A stretch of 64,000 nt of DNA. Source: Stomoxys calcitrans (Eukaryota > Arthropoda > Insecta > Diptera > Muscidae). Positions 21,277-30,254 of the stretch are shown here, piece after piece. The translations under genes were made by a program, and so were the position numbers. The notes beneath the pieces were generated by a model, which was given only the letters and a program-made list of their open reading frames with translations, had not been told where the DNA came from and made no database searches. The DNA is taken from assembly GCF_963082655.1 (NCBI RefSeq), contig NC_081554.1, positions 67,461,217 through 67,525,216 on the forward strand, written 5' to 3'. Position 1 is the first letter of the stretch; the number at the start of each line of letters is the position of its first letter.

Positions 21277-22077
21277 ATGGTTCCGCTACTGAAGCCAAGA
21301 AAATATGAAACAAATAAGAATCGTTCACACCCATGTCCCTTCTCTCGCCAGTAGCTACTAAGACGCTGCCGCATCTTCAGCCGCATTGTTCATTGTCTTG
21401 TGTCAAGACACAAGTAAATGTTGTGTAAGCAGTATCGTCTGGTCTGTTATCGCAGAGATCATGCTAATCACCATCTTGTGGTTGGACCATAGATTTTCAT
21501 GGTCTAGAGCAGCGAAGTGGTTAGCACTTCAGACAGAAGCTACTAGATCAAGTGGCGTTTGAGGCGGGTCTAAATAGCATTCTGGACGATATGGCAAGAG
21601 AAGCAGTAAAATCCTACCAAATAAATGACTTTCTTAGAGACTATCCTTCACTCCTAGCATCTGATTAAATAAACCTCCATCGTCAAACCAGAGTTTTCAA
21701 GGGTGCGTTCCGGCAGATGGAGTCGTCTCAATTCCTACTACGCTAGGAATGACGGCCCCGCCTGAAACCAGGTACCGCAGAACATGTGTGACATATTCAT
21801 CTGCTCAGCCCGGCACGGAATGTCTGTTAGAGCATCACACGGGCTGGAGCATTCGAGTTTTCTTCTATGTGGTGTTCATTGCTGTCACGAGAAACTTGGC
21901 TGCTAGCTACAGAGCGCGTCCACAGGTTGCGGATAGTGGAATGCTCCATACGGCAGTCGTGGACAATCAGCGGTATCATGCGGAGAGTCTCAGAGAGGGG
22001 GCAGGCGGCACCAGCTCTAGTACAAATACTGAGTGCCTACGATGCTCGATATGACAGGCGAGTTATTGGCGCTTTTA

Positions 22078-23932
22078 ACAATGTGCGGACCGACACACTG
22101 ATCCAATCCTTAGTAGGGGGCATTTTATCGCCACTCCTATGGATGACCACCATAAATTACCTTTTACGGACGCTGACTGAGGAGGGATTTTAACCCGTCT
22201 GCTACGCAGACGATGTTATAATACTTCTAAAGGGTAAGGATCCGAAGGAGCTATGCAGAAGGGCCGAAAGAGTTTTGCATATGGCATATGACTGGGATAG
22301 ACCCAGTGGTTTCAATGTTAACCCAGAGAAGTCTGAAATATGCCTGTTCACGAGGAAGACGAAGGTGGGCCAATTTAACGCCCCACGTTTCCTCAATAAG
22401 ACGATTTCGATATCTAACAAGGTCAAATAGTTAGGTATGATCTTGGACAGGAAACTGAATTGAAAGTGTCACATTCAGGAGCGAACTGAGAAGGCTCACA
22501 GATTTTGGGCACTATGTAGATGGGCCGTAGGTTCGAAATGGGGCCTGAATCCGAGGATACTCCACTGGCTCTACAGAAGCGTAATTAGACCAATACTTAC
22601 TTACGCCTCAGCAGTTTGGTAGACTGCTATAGAGAAAAAGTGCAACATAAGGACCATACAACAGGTTCAGAGAACATGTTGTCTTGGCATAAGCGGAGCG
22701 ATGAGGACCACGCCCACTACGGCACTGGAGACTATTCTAGATATCCGACCCAATAGCATACAGATTGTGAGGCAGCCTCTGCGGCTATGAGACTTAAGGC
22801 GATGGGAGAATGGATTAAGGATGGGAGCAGCTCATACCATCGCAGTATAATCGAGGCGACGATAGGAAACCTGGATGGAGGGGATGAGGTTTCCGATCGG
22901 ATACCTGAGATGAACCTTAAAGTCGAGTGCGAGGCACTGCCTCAATCGGAACAATCTTGAATTGACGGAGCCTTAGTATTGCCATCTGGAAGATCATGTT
23001 ACACGGATGGATCAAAGCTTGAGGACAGAGTGGGCCTGGGGGTTTACATTGAGAACCCAGGGATTGAGATCTGTTTTAGACTGCCAGACCATAATACGGT
23101 CCTACAGGCGGAGATCCGGGCGATCACGAAATGCGTGAAGTGATGTGGTGTTAACTCGAGGACGTCGAGTGTGAACATCTTTATTGACGGTAAAATTGCC
23201 ATAAACACAATTACAACCAGGACAGTAAGGTCACGAACAGTCTTGCAGTGTAGAGAGAAGATTAACGCCTTCCCTGAGGATGGCAAAATCCGCATCGTTT
23301 GGGTGCCGGGCCATAACGGAATAAGGGGAAATGAAAGGGCAGACGATTTGGCGGTGAAAGCCAGAGAACTGCCGTCAATAAACTTGGTTAACCCGAAGCC
23401 TTTCCGGTCGACGCAGTACAAGTTAAGGGAGTAGGCAACGAATGCGCATGCAACATTGTGGAACAGCGAAACGGTCGGTAGGACGGCGAAAATCCTATGG
23501 GAGGATTCAGATCGTGAGAAAAAGAGGCTATTACTGAAAGAAAGCAAAAAGGAGGTCAGTATAGCTATTGGTATCATAACGGGACATATAGGACTACGAG
23601 CTCACTTATGTAAAATCGGGGCGGCAAGTGATAGCATGTGTAGGGCATGCGGGGAAGACGATGAGACGTTGGAGCATTTCCTTTGTCATTGTCCGGCTTT
23701 CGCGTCTAACAGATACCGGCACTTAGGTGAAGGCAGAATACATGAACATGAACCAACTTAGTGGTGTGGTATTGAAAACAATTAAGGATTTTGTAAGTAG
23801 CACGGAATTCCTAACTTAAAATTTTCTTTTTAAAGGTTACTCTATAGTTTTAAGAGCGCACAACAAGCCGATTACTGGCTTAGGTGTATGTCCATAGTGC
23901 GATGAGGCAGATTAATATCTGCACAAGAATGT
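22078..23932 (+). mobile_element. LINE family A, reverse transcriptase C-terminus, RNase H and Cys/His domain
   Basis: Successive broken frames read FNNVRTDTLIQSL, CYADDVIILLKGKD (YADD catalytic motif), RRAERVLHMAYDW, LTYASAVWWTA, then RNase H (YTDGSKLEDRVGLGVYIEN; NIFIDGKIA; VWVPGHNGIRGNERADDLA). The C-terminal CRACGEDDETLEHFLCHCP follows, and the 3' tail is shared with other copies. Several stops and frameshifts show it is inactive. RNase H after the reverse transcriptase places it in the I/LOA/R1-type LINEs. Confidence 0.85.
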
Positions 23933-23992
23933 CAAAAAAGGGTAATCACGGTCAAGTCATAACCCAGCGCTCTGAGCAATTTCTTCAAGTTT
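23932..23992 (-). pseudogene. C/D-box snoRNA, copy C, disrupted
   Basis: Retains guide 1 with one change, D' and C', but box C is TTGAAGA (23982-23988). Box D has been replaced by the 3' end of the LINE A copy. The donor 27 nt upstream (24010-24015) is intact. It should be unable to form a stable C/D particle. Confidence 0.8.
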
Positions 23993-24257
23993 TATATACA
24001 AAAGTATAAACTTACCTTATATTATAGTCATTTGCCTTTTTAGCAGCTATGCTTACGTACGATTGCGACGATTATGCACAATAAAGTATCACCACCGATA
24101 CCATAGCGAACGACCTCGTTCCCTTAAGAAAACGTGCGAAAAATCTTTCTCCATATGCAATCATGTGGCTACAACAAATCCACTGTTCTGAAAGAAAATA
24201 GACAAAGCATTTAGTTTTTGCGAAAAGAAATTGAAAAGGTTCTACTTATACTAAGCA

Positions 24258-24335
24258 TATCTCAGCAAAGAATGTCAAGAAAGGGTAATCACGGTCAAGT
24301 CATAACCCAGCGCTCTAAGCAATTTTATCATGAAT
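24258..24335 (-). ncRNA. C/D-box snoRNA, copy D
   Basis: Box C is ATGATAA (24325-24331, one change from consensus). Guide 1 is intact, C' is GTGATTA and box D is CTGA (24262-24265). The second guide, ending CTTTCTTGACATTCTTTG, is the same as in copy E except at the last base. Box D is 73 nt from the acceptor. Confidence 0.85.
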
Positions 24336-24532
24336 GGACACAATGTATCAACAAAAATATAACACTTACCCAACATGGCAGTGTAATGATGTTGTCTATT
24401 TAGCTTGTTGTCCAAGCGGCATGTTACGAGCAGAATGTTTACTAAATATGGAACCTGGCGGACCTGAAAGAAAAATTTAAAACCGTTAGTCCTAATAAAA
24501 GCCAGGAAGATTGAAAGATTTAAATCACAATA

Positions 24533-24610
24533 GATTTCAGAAAAGAATGTCAAGAAAGGGTAATCACGGACAAGTCATAACCCAGCGCTCTAAGCAATTT
24601 CATCAAGAAA
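24533..24610 (-). ncRNA. C/D-box snoRNA, copy E
   Basis: Box C TTGATGA (24600-24606), guide 1 intact, C' GTGATTA, box D CTGA (24537-24540), 72 nt from the acceptor at 24465. Confidence 0.87.
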
Positions 24611-24791
24611 GTAGAAAATACCATATATGCACACAAATCTCAGACCTACCTAACGCCTTAAGTTCCTTTAAACAGCTCTGTTCTACGTCACATAGGCACC
24701 TCAATGAGTTTGTCACCGGTCTAAAAGTAAAAAAGATAGTAAATTAATTCTCCTGTCATGGAAAACGAAAGGTTTTATAGCATACTACATA

Positions 24792-24870
24792 CATATCAGA
24801 TAAGAATGTCAATAAAAGGGTAATCATGGTTAGATCATAACCCAGCGCTCTAAGCAATTTCATCAAATAG
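24792..24870 (-). ncRNA. C/D-box snoRNA, copy F
   Basis: Box C TTGATGA (24860-24866), guide 1 intact, C' ATGATTA, box D CTGA (24796-24799). The donor is 38 nt upstream and the acceptor 75 nt downstream. The second guide differs by a few bases from copies D and E. Confidence 0.87.
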
Positions 24871-25008
24871 ATTTTATGTACTTTTAACAAAAACTTTAAC
24901 TTACCATATGTATATGGGTGAAATATATCCTATTGAAAGTAATATGGCTATTCCGCAAATCCATTTTCAAACGGCAGGGGGGAACAGCCAAACGCGTGTG
25001 AAGGCCAG

Positions 25009-25092
25009 TTGTTGTTGTAGCAGTGTGTTGTACACTTAGGCAGCAGCCCTTTGTCAATGAAGGACTTCATCAGGTCAATCCGGTATGTACAA
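25009..25092 (-). repeat. CAA-tailed SINE-like repeat
   Basis: The plus strand starts gttgttgttgtagcagtg and ends 'tcaggtcaatccggtatgta', the reverse complement of the family core. It lies just upstream of the snoRNA host gene's first exon. Confidence 0.75.
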
Positions 25093-25109
25093 CAGTGGAT
25101 AGCGCCGAA

Positions 25110-25480
25110 TTCCATGCCAGCGATTGCTTACCTCCAAATTACAAAAAAAAATCCAGCAGACTCTGCCGCACCACGTGTATCATGGTTTAACTGTACCAAT
25201 ACGTCTTGCATGGCATTTTGATATATTTCAGCCAGTTTTCATGTTGTAGGATAAATTCAAGATATACATTTTCTTTTTTTTTCCCATCGAGTTATTTATT
25301 AGCCAAATATTAACCAAATTTTTATCACCTACAACCGACTAAACTGATAGATAGAAAATGAGAGACATTTATTAGAGGAAATGGTTGGGAATACTAGCGT
25401 AGGAAGTGTTCAGAATATTTTTTTTTGTGGTTGGCAACTATAAACAAACACATTAATAGCTATTGGCGATTGCGAAGCTG
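25110..25480. other. No recognisable gene
   Basis: AT-rich sequence with no supported feature. It could include the promoter region of the snoRNA host gene, but I see no diagnostic element. Confidence 0.35.
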
Positions 25481-25489
25481 AGTAAAATC

Positions 25490-26320
25490 ATGTTTACACT
25501 TGGAGCAAATCTAGATTTGCCACAAGATTTCGGAAGTCTCGTGCTTTACAACGAGGTTTCTCATACATTTTCAGAGTGAGCATTCAAATTTAAAAAATCA
25601 TTCCACCAATATAATTCCTGACCACAATATATATGATGAACACAATAAAAATGCAGATCACAATAAAAACGCTTTCAAAAACATCCCTGTTGACCAGGAT
25701 GCACTTATAAGGTGAGGTCATGCGAACAGCTGAGTGGAACTTTTTATAATTGTTTTGATTTTGCACTAAATCTAAATGTCGCAGCTGTAATTTTTTTCTA
25801 AAATCTTAAAAATATGTTCTATTTGATCCGATATTCCTTATATAAGCAACAAAGCAGTGTTATAATGATGAAAATGCAAATATAAAACACATTTAACGAG
25901 ATAAGTTGTCGAACAAAATTTATTTCTAAAAACCACTTTGACTTTTCAATTTACGGCATTTGCCACAAAAGGTAGTTTTTTTGATGTACACAAGCTATAT
26001 TCATTTACAGGTGGTGGCAATTGCCCCACAACAAAATATTGAGTGCTCTATTTGTCAAAATCAGTGATTTGTGCAACTCTGATTTTGTGTATGGTATTAG
26101 TTCGCGCCCATTTTGGTTGTTTGTGTGTGTTATAATAGTTAAGAACTTATAATGCACACACACAACCACAACTCGTTGACAGATAGTGCTCTTCGTAAGA
26201 AAAAATTGTACTCAGCTGTTTACGGCACACTATCTGGTAATTATGTCATGGTTGTACCATGTCGTTAGCACAACAACAGTATGCACTTATAAGGTGAGGT
26301 CATGCGAACAGCTGAGTACC
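25490..26320 (+). repeat. Composite of repeat family R and related elements
   Basis: 25490-25690 resembles 34850-35010 ('atcacaataaaaacgct'). 26011-26265 is family R (compare 34030-34245). A 37-bp direct repeat containing 'cttataaggtgaggtcatgc' occurs at 25699 and 26280, flanking the family R copy. Confidence 0.65.
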
Positions 26321-26439
26321 ATTTCTTTAATTGTATCCTTCCTGACACCAAGAAAGTGTTTTGATAGAATCATCCTCATCGGAAAGCTACGATGAAACCA
26401 ACGCCGTCCCTTTAGCTGAGCAATTAAACAAGTGACGCA

Positions 26440-26850
26440 CAGTGGGATTAGTAAAATTAGTCTGCCAATTGTGATGCAGATATATTCTGGACATTGTCCG
26501 ACGAGAGGAGCGGGAGGAGTAGTCACTCATGCGTCTTGGCTTCTGATGAGAGATGGGAGATCGGTCTGTACGACTCTCCCTTACTCGTTTCCTTTTCGGG
26601 TTTCAGTAGCGGGATCAGACGGGCAGTCTGAAGATGGGCAATCTTCTAAACATCGCTGGCTATAATAGCGTTCAGATGGGCTGAGGACAGTTGTAAGGTT
26701 ATCGACTCCAGGCAGGTCCAGATTCTTCAGCATCAGTGTAGAGATTCTGTCTGGAACCAGCGACTTGGCGCCACGGATGACATGCGTAGCTTCGTGCACA
26801 GTTGTTGCAGCCCTTGCCGATGAAGTGCAACCGGCTGCCATGGGATTGGG
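26440..26850 (-). mobile_element. Jockey-like LINE fragment with a partial CAA-SINE
   Basis: The minus-strand translation DRISTLMLKNLDLPGVDNL is followed, after breaks, by SDPATETRKGNE, matching the early reverse transcriptase region of the other jockey pieces. 26801-26845 is a partial CAA-SINE core. Confidence 0.65.
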
Positions 26851-26899
26851 ATTGCACGGTAATTTGACAGGTGTAAATAGTTTTCACGAGGTTATGGTA

Positions 26900-27610
26900 G
26901 CCGTACATAGCTACCATGTGAATGCTAACAAATGGCTCAAATAGGAAGATTGTGATTAGAGCTTAATCACCACAAAGAGGGGTGGTGTACCCCTTTTATG
27001 CTCTTGGATATATGTCGTATTTTCAGGTCATTTGATAATGACCGTAAAAGTTTGTTGGCTATGAGGACGACGTTGTCGTCTTGGTGAGTGGCTGATCAGA
27101 GTGCATATAGTATGCTACCAAAATACTATGTATCTTGGTATGTCCATGGGACCTCTCCTAGATGTGATGACTACGTCACCCAAAACTACTGAATGTCCTG
27201 AAAAGCCATTGCAATATCAGGACTTTGACCTTGCGCTGCTCACATGGCGGACTTAAGCTTGATTTGTGGGGATGAAGAGGATGATGGGAGTGCCCTAAAA
27301 TTGCGGAAGTAGAAGCAGGATTATGGCTACACCAAAACCTTTTATCCTGCCTAAATTATCTTCGTGCAATAGTCTTTTTGCCATTCTTGACTACTACAGC
27401 ATTGATTTGCATATTGGAGGGGGCTTCTCCAGATCGCCTTGCCGTTTCGTCAGGCAAGTAGGTTCCTAATTCTCTTCAAATTAATGTCTTGCATTGTACT
27501 GACGTAAATTTGGTCATTGTTCTTCTACGCTTTTTGAATCGTTCTTTATTTTGAAGGTTATATTTCTGTACTGACACAGATAACATGCTGAGGATATGGA
27601 AATAACATTT
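26900..27610. other. LINE debris and unassigned sequence
   Basis: At about 27055-27095 the translation VGYEDDVVVLVSG recalls the YADD catalytic block of LINE reverse transcriptase with Ala changed to Glu. The rest is not assignable. Confidence 0.45.
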
Positions 27611-27613
27611 TAC

Positions 27614-28372
27614 CCAACTGCTAGTGTCCGACGTTGGCGGCGAAGAGGATATCGCAGAACCAATCCAGGATGATAGTATAGAATGTTTACCTCCTAGTCA
27701 GATTGAGGTCCAAGTAGTAGTGACCCGACGAAAGAACAACAAGGCAGCAGGAGCCGACGGGTTACTCGCTGAACTATTTCAGACCGGAGGCGACACACTG
27801 ACAAGGCGTTTGCATCAGCTAATCTGCGCAATCTGGCCGATGACTAGAACCTCAGCATACTATGTCCCGTACACAAGAAATGTGACAAGACGGAATGTGC
27901 CAACTTAAGAGGAACAAATCTCTTCCCCATCCCATACAACATACTCTCGAGCGTACTGTGTGAAAGCTTAAAACCTAAAGTCAATAAGATAATTGGGCCC
28001 TATCAATGTGGCCTTAGACCTGGTAAATCCACCCTGGACCAGATATTCACACTGCGCCAAATCCTGGAAAAGACCCGAGAAAGAGAAAATGAACACCTAC
28101 CATATCTTTGTTGACTACAAAGCCGCTTTCGATACCCCTTTACGTTCGAAGGTATTTCAAGCCATGTCTGAGTTTGGTATCCCTGCAAAATTAATAAGAC
28201 TCTGGATAATAAGACTAAGGATGACACTTGTTGATACGCGTTCCTCAGTAAGAATAGGAAAGAATCTCTTCGTACCATTTAATACCAAACGAGGTTTCAG
28301 ATAGTGTGATTTCTTTAATATCCTGTTGGAGAAGATTATACGAGATGCAGATGTGAATAGATATGGCGCATA
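27614..28372 (+). mobile_element. RTE-like LINE, reverse transcriptase N-terminal half
   Basis: Translation blocks are KNNKAAGADGLLAELFQTGG, then GPYQCGLRPGKSTLDQIF, RQILEKTRE, FVDYKAAFDTPL and LIRLWIIRLRMTLVDTR. This order is typical of RTE-type reverse transcriptases. Frameshifts are present. The element is interrupted at about 28373 and resumes at about 29620. Confidence 0.75.
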
Positions 28373-28382
28373 TGATCTAGAG

Positions 28383-28485
28383 GTTGTTGTTGTTGTAGCA
28401 GTGTGTTAAACACTGAGGCGGCAGCCCTTGCCGATGAAGAACTCCATCGGGTCAATCCGATGCGTACAACCGGCTGCCATGGGAT
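28383..28485 (-). repeat. CAA-tailed SINE-like repeat
   Basis: Plus strand runs from 'gttgttgttgttgtagcagt' to 'acaaccggctgccatgggat', the reverse complement of the family. It lies at the junction of the RTE and jockey sequences. Confidence 0.75.
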
Positions 28486-28489
28486 GGCT

Positions 28490-29620
28490 TCTGGGCGGTG
28501 GATATCTATCCACAAGATGATGATTTGGATGGTCTCTGCGATAGCAGCCCAAAAGGTATTGCTTAGACAGCATGAAGTTATGTCTTCGCACTGGTAGGAT
28601 CTTTGTCTCCTGATGGAGGTGTTCCACATGAGAACCCGTCGCAGTTCAGAGGGCGGCATTCTGACAGATCTGAATTTAATTCCACTGGGTGTCACAAAGT
28701 TGACTAGACCACACTGGCGCTGCATAACTTACCACAGACCGGCCAATTGTTTGTACGTGGTCAAAAAGGTTTCTTTGTCTGCACCCCAAGTGCTGCCAGC
28801 AAGTGACTTGAGGACCTTGTTTCTACTTTTTACTTTATCGCAAATTGCTGTGGCATGTAGGGAGAATGTGTAAGAGCTGTCAAATGTGACGCCAAGTATT
28901 TTGGGACACTTGATGGTCGGAAACATTTCTCCATCGACCATCACAGTCAGCTCACGCGTATTTGTAGTGAATAATGTGGCTGAAGATTTGGTGGCAGATA
29001 TCTTCAGATTTCTTGCAGCAAAATATGAGGCAAGTTCGATGAGGTAGAGGTTCAACCTATCTCAGATGTCAACAATGGGTGCTGGGTCTGATGCCATGAT
29101 CGTACAATCGACCGCATATGATACGATCTCTATGCCTTCTGGAGGGGGTGGAATGGAGGAGAGCTAGAGGTTAAACAGTGCCGGAGATATCACCTCACCA
29201 TGGGGAACTTCCTGTTTCACTCTACGGTGCTTCGACTTCTTATCCCGAAATTCCACAAATGACTGGCGACCACACAAATAATTCGCGACCCAGCGTTTCA
29301 AACCTGGCTGGAGGGACGTATTGGCGATGTCCTCAAATAATTTGGCATGGCTGACCGTGTCGAATGCCTTCGATAGGTCCTGTGCCGGACCGTCCTATCA
29401 CATGACCTGGGCTGATTGAAGCCACGGCAAATGTGTGCGGTGATGCAAAGCAGTTGTTGTGCTATACAGTCTTTGAAACCCATGTTGATGCTCGGAGATT
29501 GGAAATTCTCCTACGTGGCTCGGGAGGAGTAATGCCTCAAGCGTCTTTGCCACTGGTGAGAGAAGGGAGATCGGTCTGTACGACTCCCCTAAACTCGGGT
29601 CCTTTCCAGGCTTCAGGCTT
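28490..29620 (-). mobile_element. Jockey-like LINE, reverse transcriptase fragment inserted in an RTE
   Basis: The minus-strand translation includes SLGESYRPISLLSPVAKTLE, ISEHQHGFQRLYSTTTALHH, VSGDISPALFN-like palm sequence, LKISATKSSATLFTTNTREL, ILGVTFDSSYTFSLHA and VKSRNKVLKSLAGSTWG. These are successive reverse transcriptase blocks of a jockey-clade element. Interrupted by stops. Confidence 0.8.
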
Positions 29621-29990
29621 CCAGATACTACCCGTGTTGTTATATGGTTCTGAAGCATGGGTACTTGTGAAAGCAGATGAGGCCGTGCTTGGAGTATTTG
29701 AGAGAAAGATTCTTCGTAAAATATATGGACCAGTTTGCGTTAATGCAGAATTAGGCGACGTATGAACCACGTGCTGTATGACGACGATAGCATAGTTACA
29801 CGCATCAAAATACAACGGCTGCGTTGGCTATGTCATGTTGTCAGAATGGATGAAGAAGCTCCATCAAAGAAGTCTTTTGAAGGCAAAGACCAAAAGTCCG
29901 ATGGAAAGATCAAGTGGTGGGAGGCACCTTGGTGTCAGAGATTTTAGAATGAGCGCAGAAGATCAAGGCGCTTGGAAAGCTATTATTTTT
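29620..29990 (+). mobile_element. RTE-like LINE, C-terminal end
   Basis: VLLYGSEAWVLVKADEAVLG, VFERKILRKIYGPVCVNAEL and, after a frame change, a GAWKAI segment form the C-terminal end of RTE-like proteins. It continues the fragment that stopped at about 28372, so a single element was split. Confidence 0.75.
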
Positions 29991-29999
29991 AGAAAAAAA

Positions 30000-30250
30000 T
30001 CCATTTTGTTGTATATTTTATTACCTTAAAGATGTACAAATGCATACAGACAAAACAAACATATGTGAAGTTCGTTAACGAATATAAATCTATCACGGCA
30101 AATAATTTTTCTATAAAACTACACATGAAATAAACTATCCTATTCAACATTTTTTCTTAACAAAATGGGCAGCTTACAGATACTTGCGCATATAACTATT
30201 TGAGTATATATAAATTTTACATAATTTATTTTTTAGTATCAGAAGTATTT
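30000..30250. other. 3' flank of the zinc-finger gene
   Basis: AT-rich sequence with the AATAAA signal at 30225-30230 (minus). No other feature seen. Confidence 0.5.
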
Positions 30251-30254
30251 TAGT

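Larger units (their letters stand above)
20484..23932 (+). mobile_element. Composite transposon block inside the snoRNA host gene intron
   Basis: In order it holds: a family D copy (20590-20815), jockey fragments with a 95-bp foldback (20870-21370), unassigned repeat (21400-21800), a second family D copy (21805-22078), and the C-terminal half of LINE A (22078-23932). The LINE tail ends directly against snoRNA copy C. Confidence 0.75.
19825..24990 (-). ncRNA. Spliced non-coding snoRNA host gene (UHG-like) with six intronic C/D snoRNAs
   Basis: Read on the minus strand, exons with consensus borders separate the snoRNAs. Exon 1 ends at 24905 (donor GTAAGT). Then come 24650-24720 (acceptor TTACTTTTAG, donor GTAGGT), 24370-24463 (TTTCTTTCAG, GTAAGT) and 24016-24187 (TTTCTTTCAG, GTAAGT). 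An exon ending at 20483 has a weak GTCAGT donor and its 5' part is lost in transposon sequence. Next are 20211-20302 (TTACTTGCAG, GTAAGC) and a last exon from 19970 (AATTTTAG) to about 19825, with AATAAA at 19844-19849. The exons are short, carry stops in all frames and share no coding frame. Each intron holds one snoRNA. Box C lies 27-43 nt after the donor (90 nt in the last intron) and box D 72-78 nt before the acceptor, which matches intron-processed C/D snoRNAs. This is the organisation of the dipteran UHG genes. Exon 1's 5' end and the promoter are not resolved. One intron carries about 3.4 kb of LINE-rich insertion. Confidence 0.87.

Noticed and set aside
23044..23577. 177-residue minus-strand ORF
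   Set aside because: It is the antisense shadow of LINE A RNase H coding sequence on the plus strand.
20053..24870. First reading of the recurring 65-base segments as a CRISPR-like or satellite array
   Set aside because: Spacers contain splice sites and exons, the recurring unit has C and D boxes, and the context is eukaryotic. A snoRNA host gene explains all of it.
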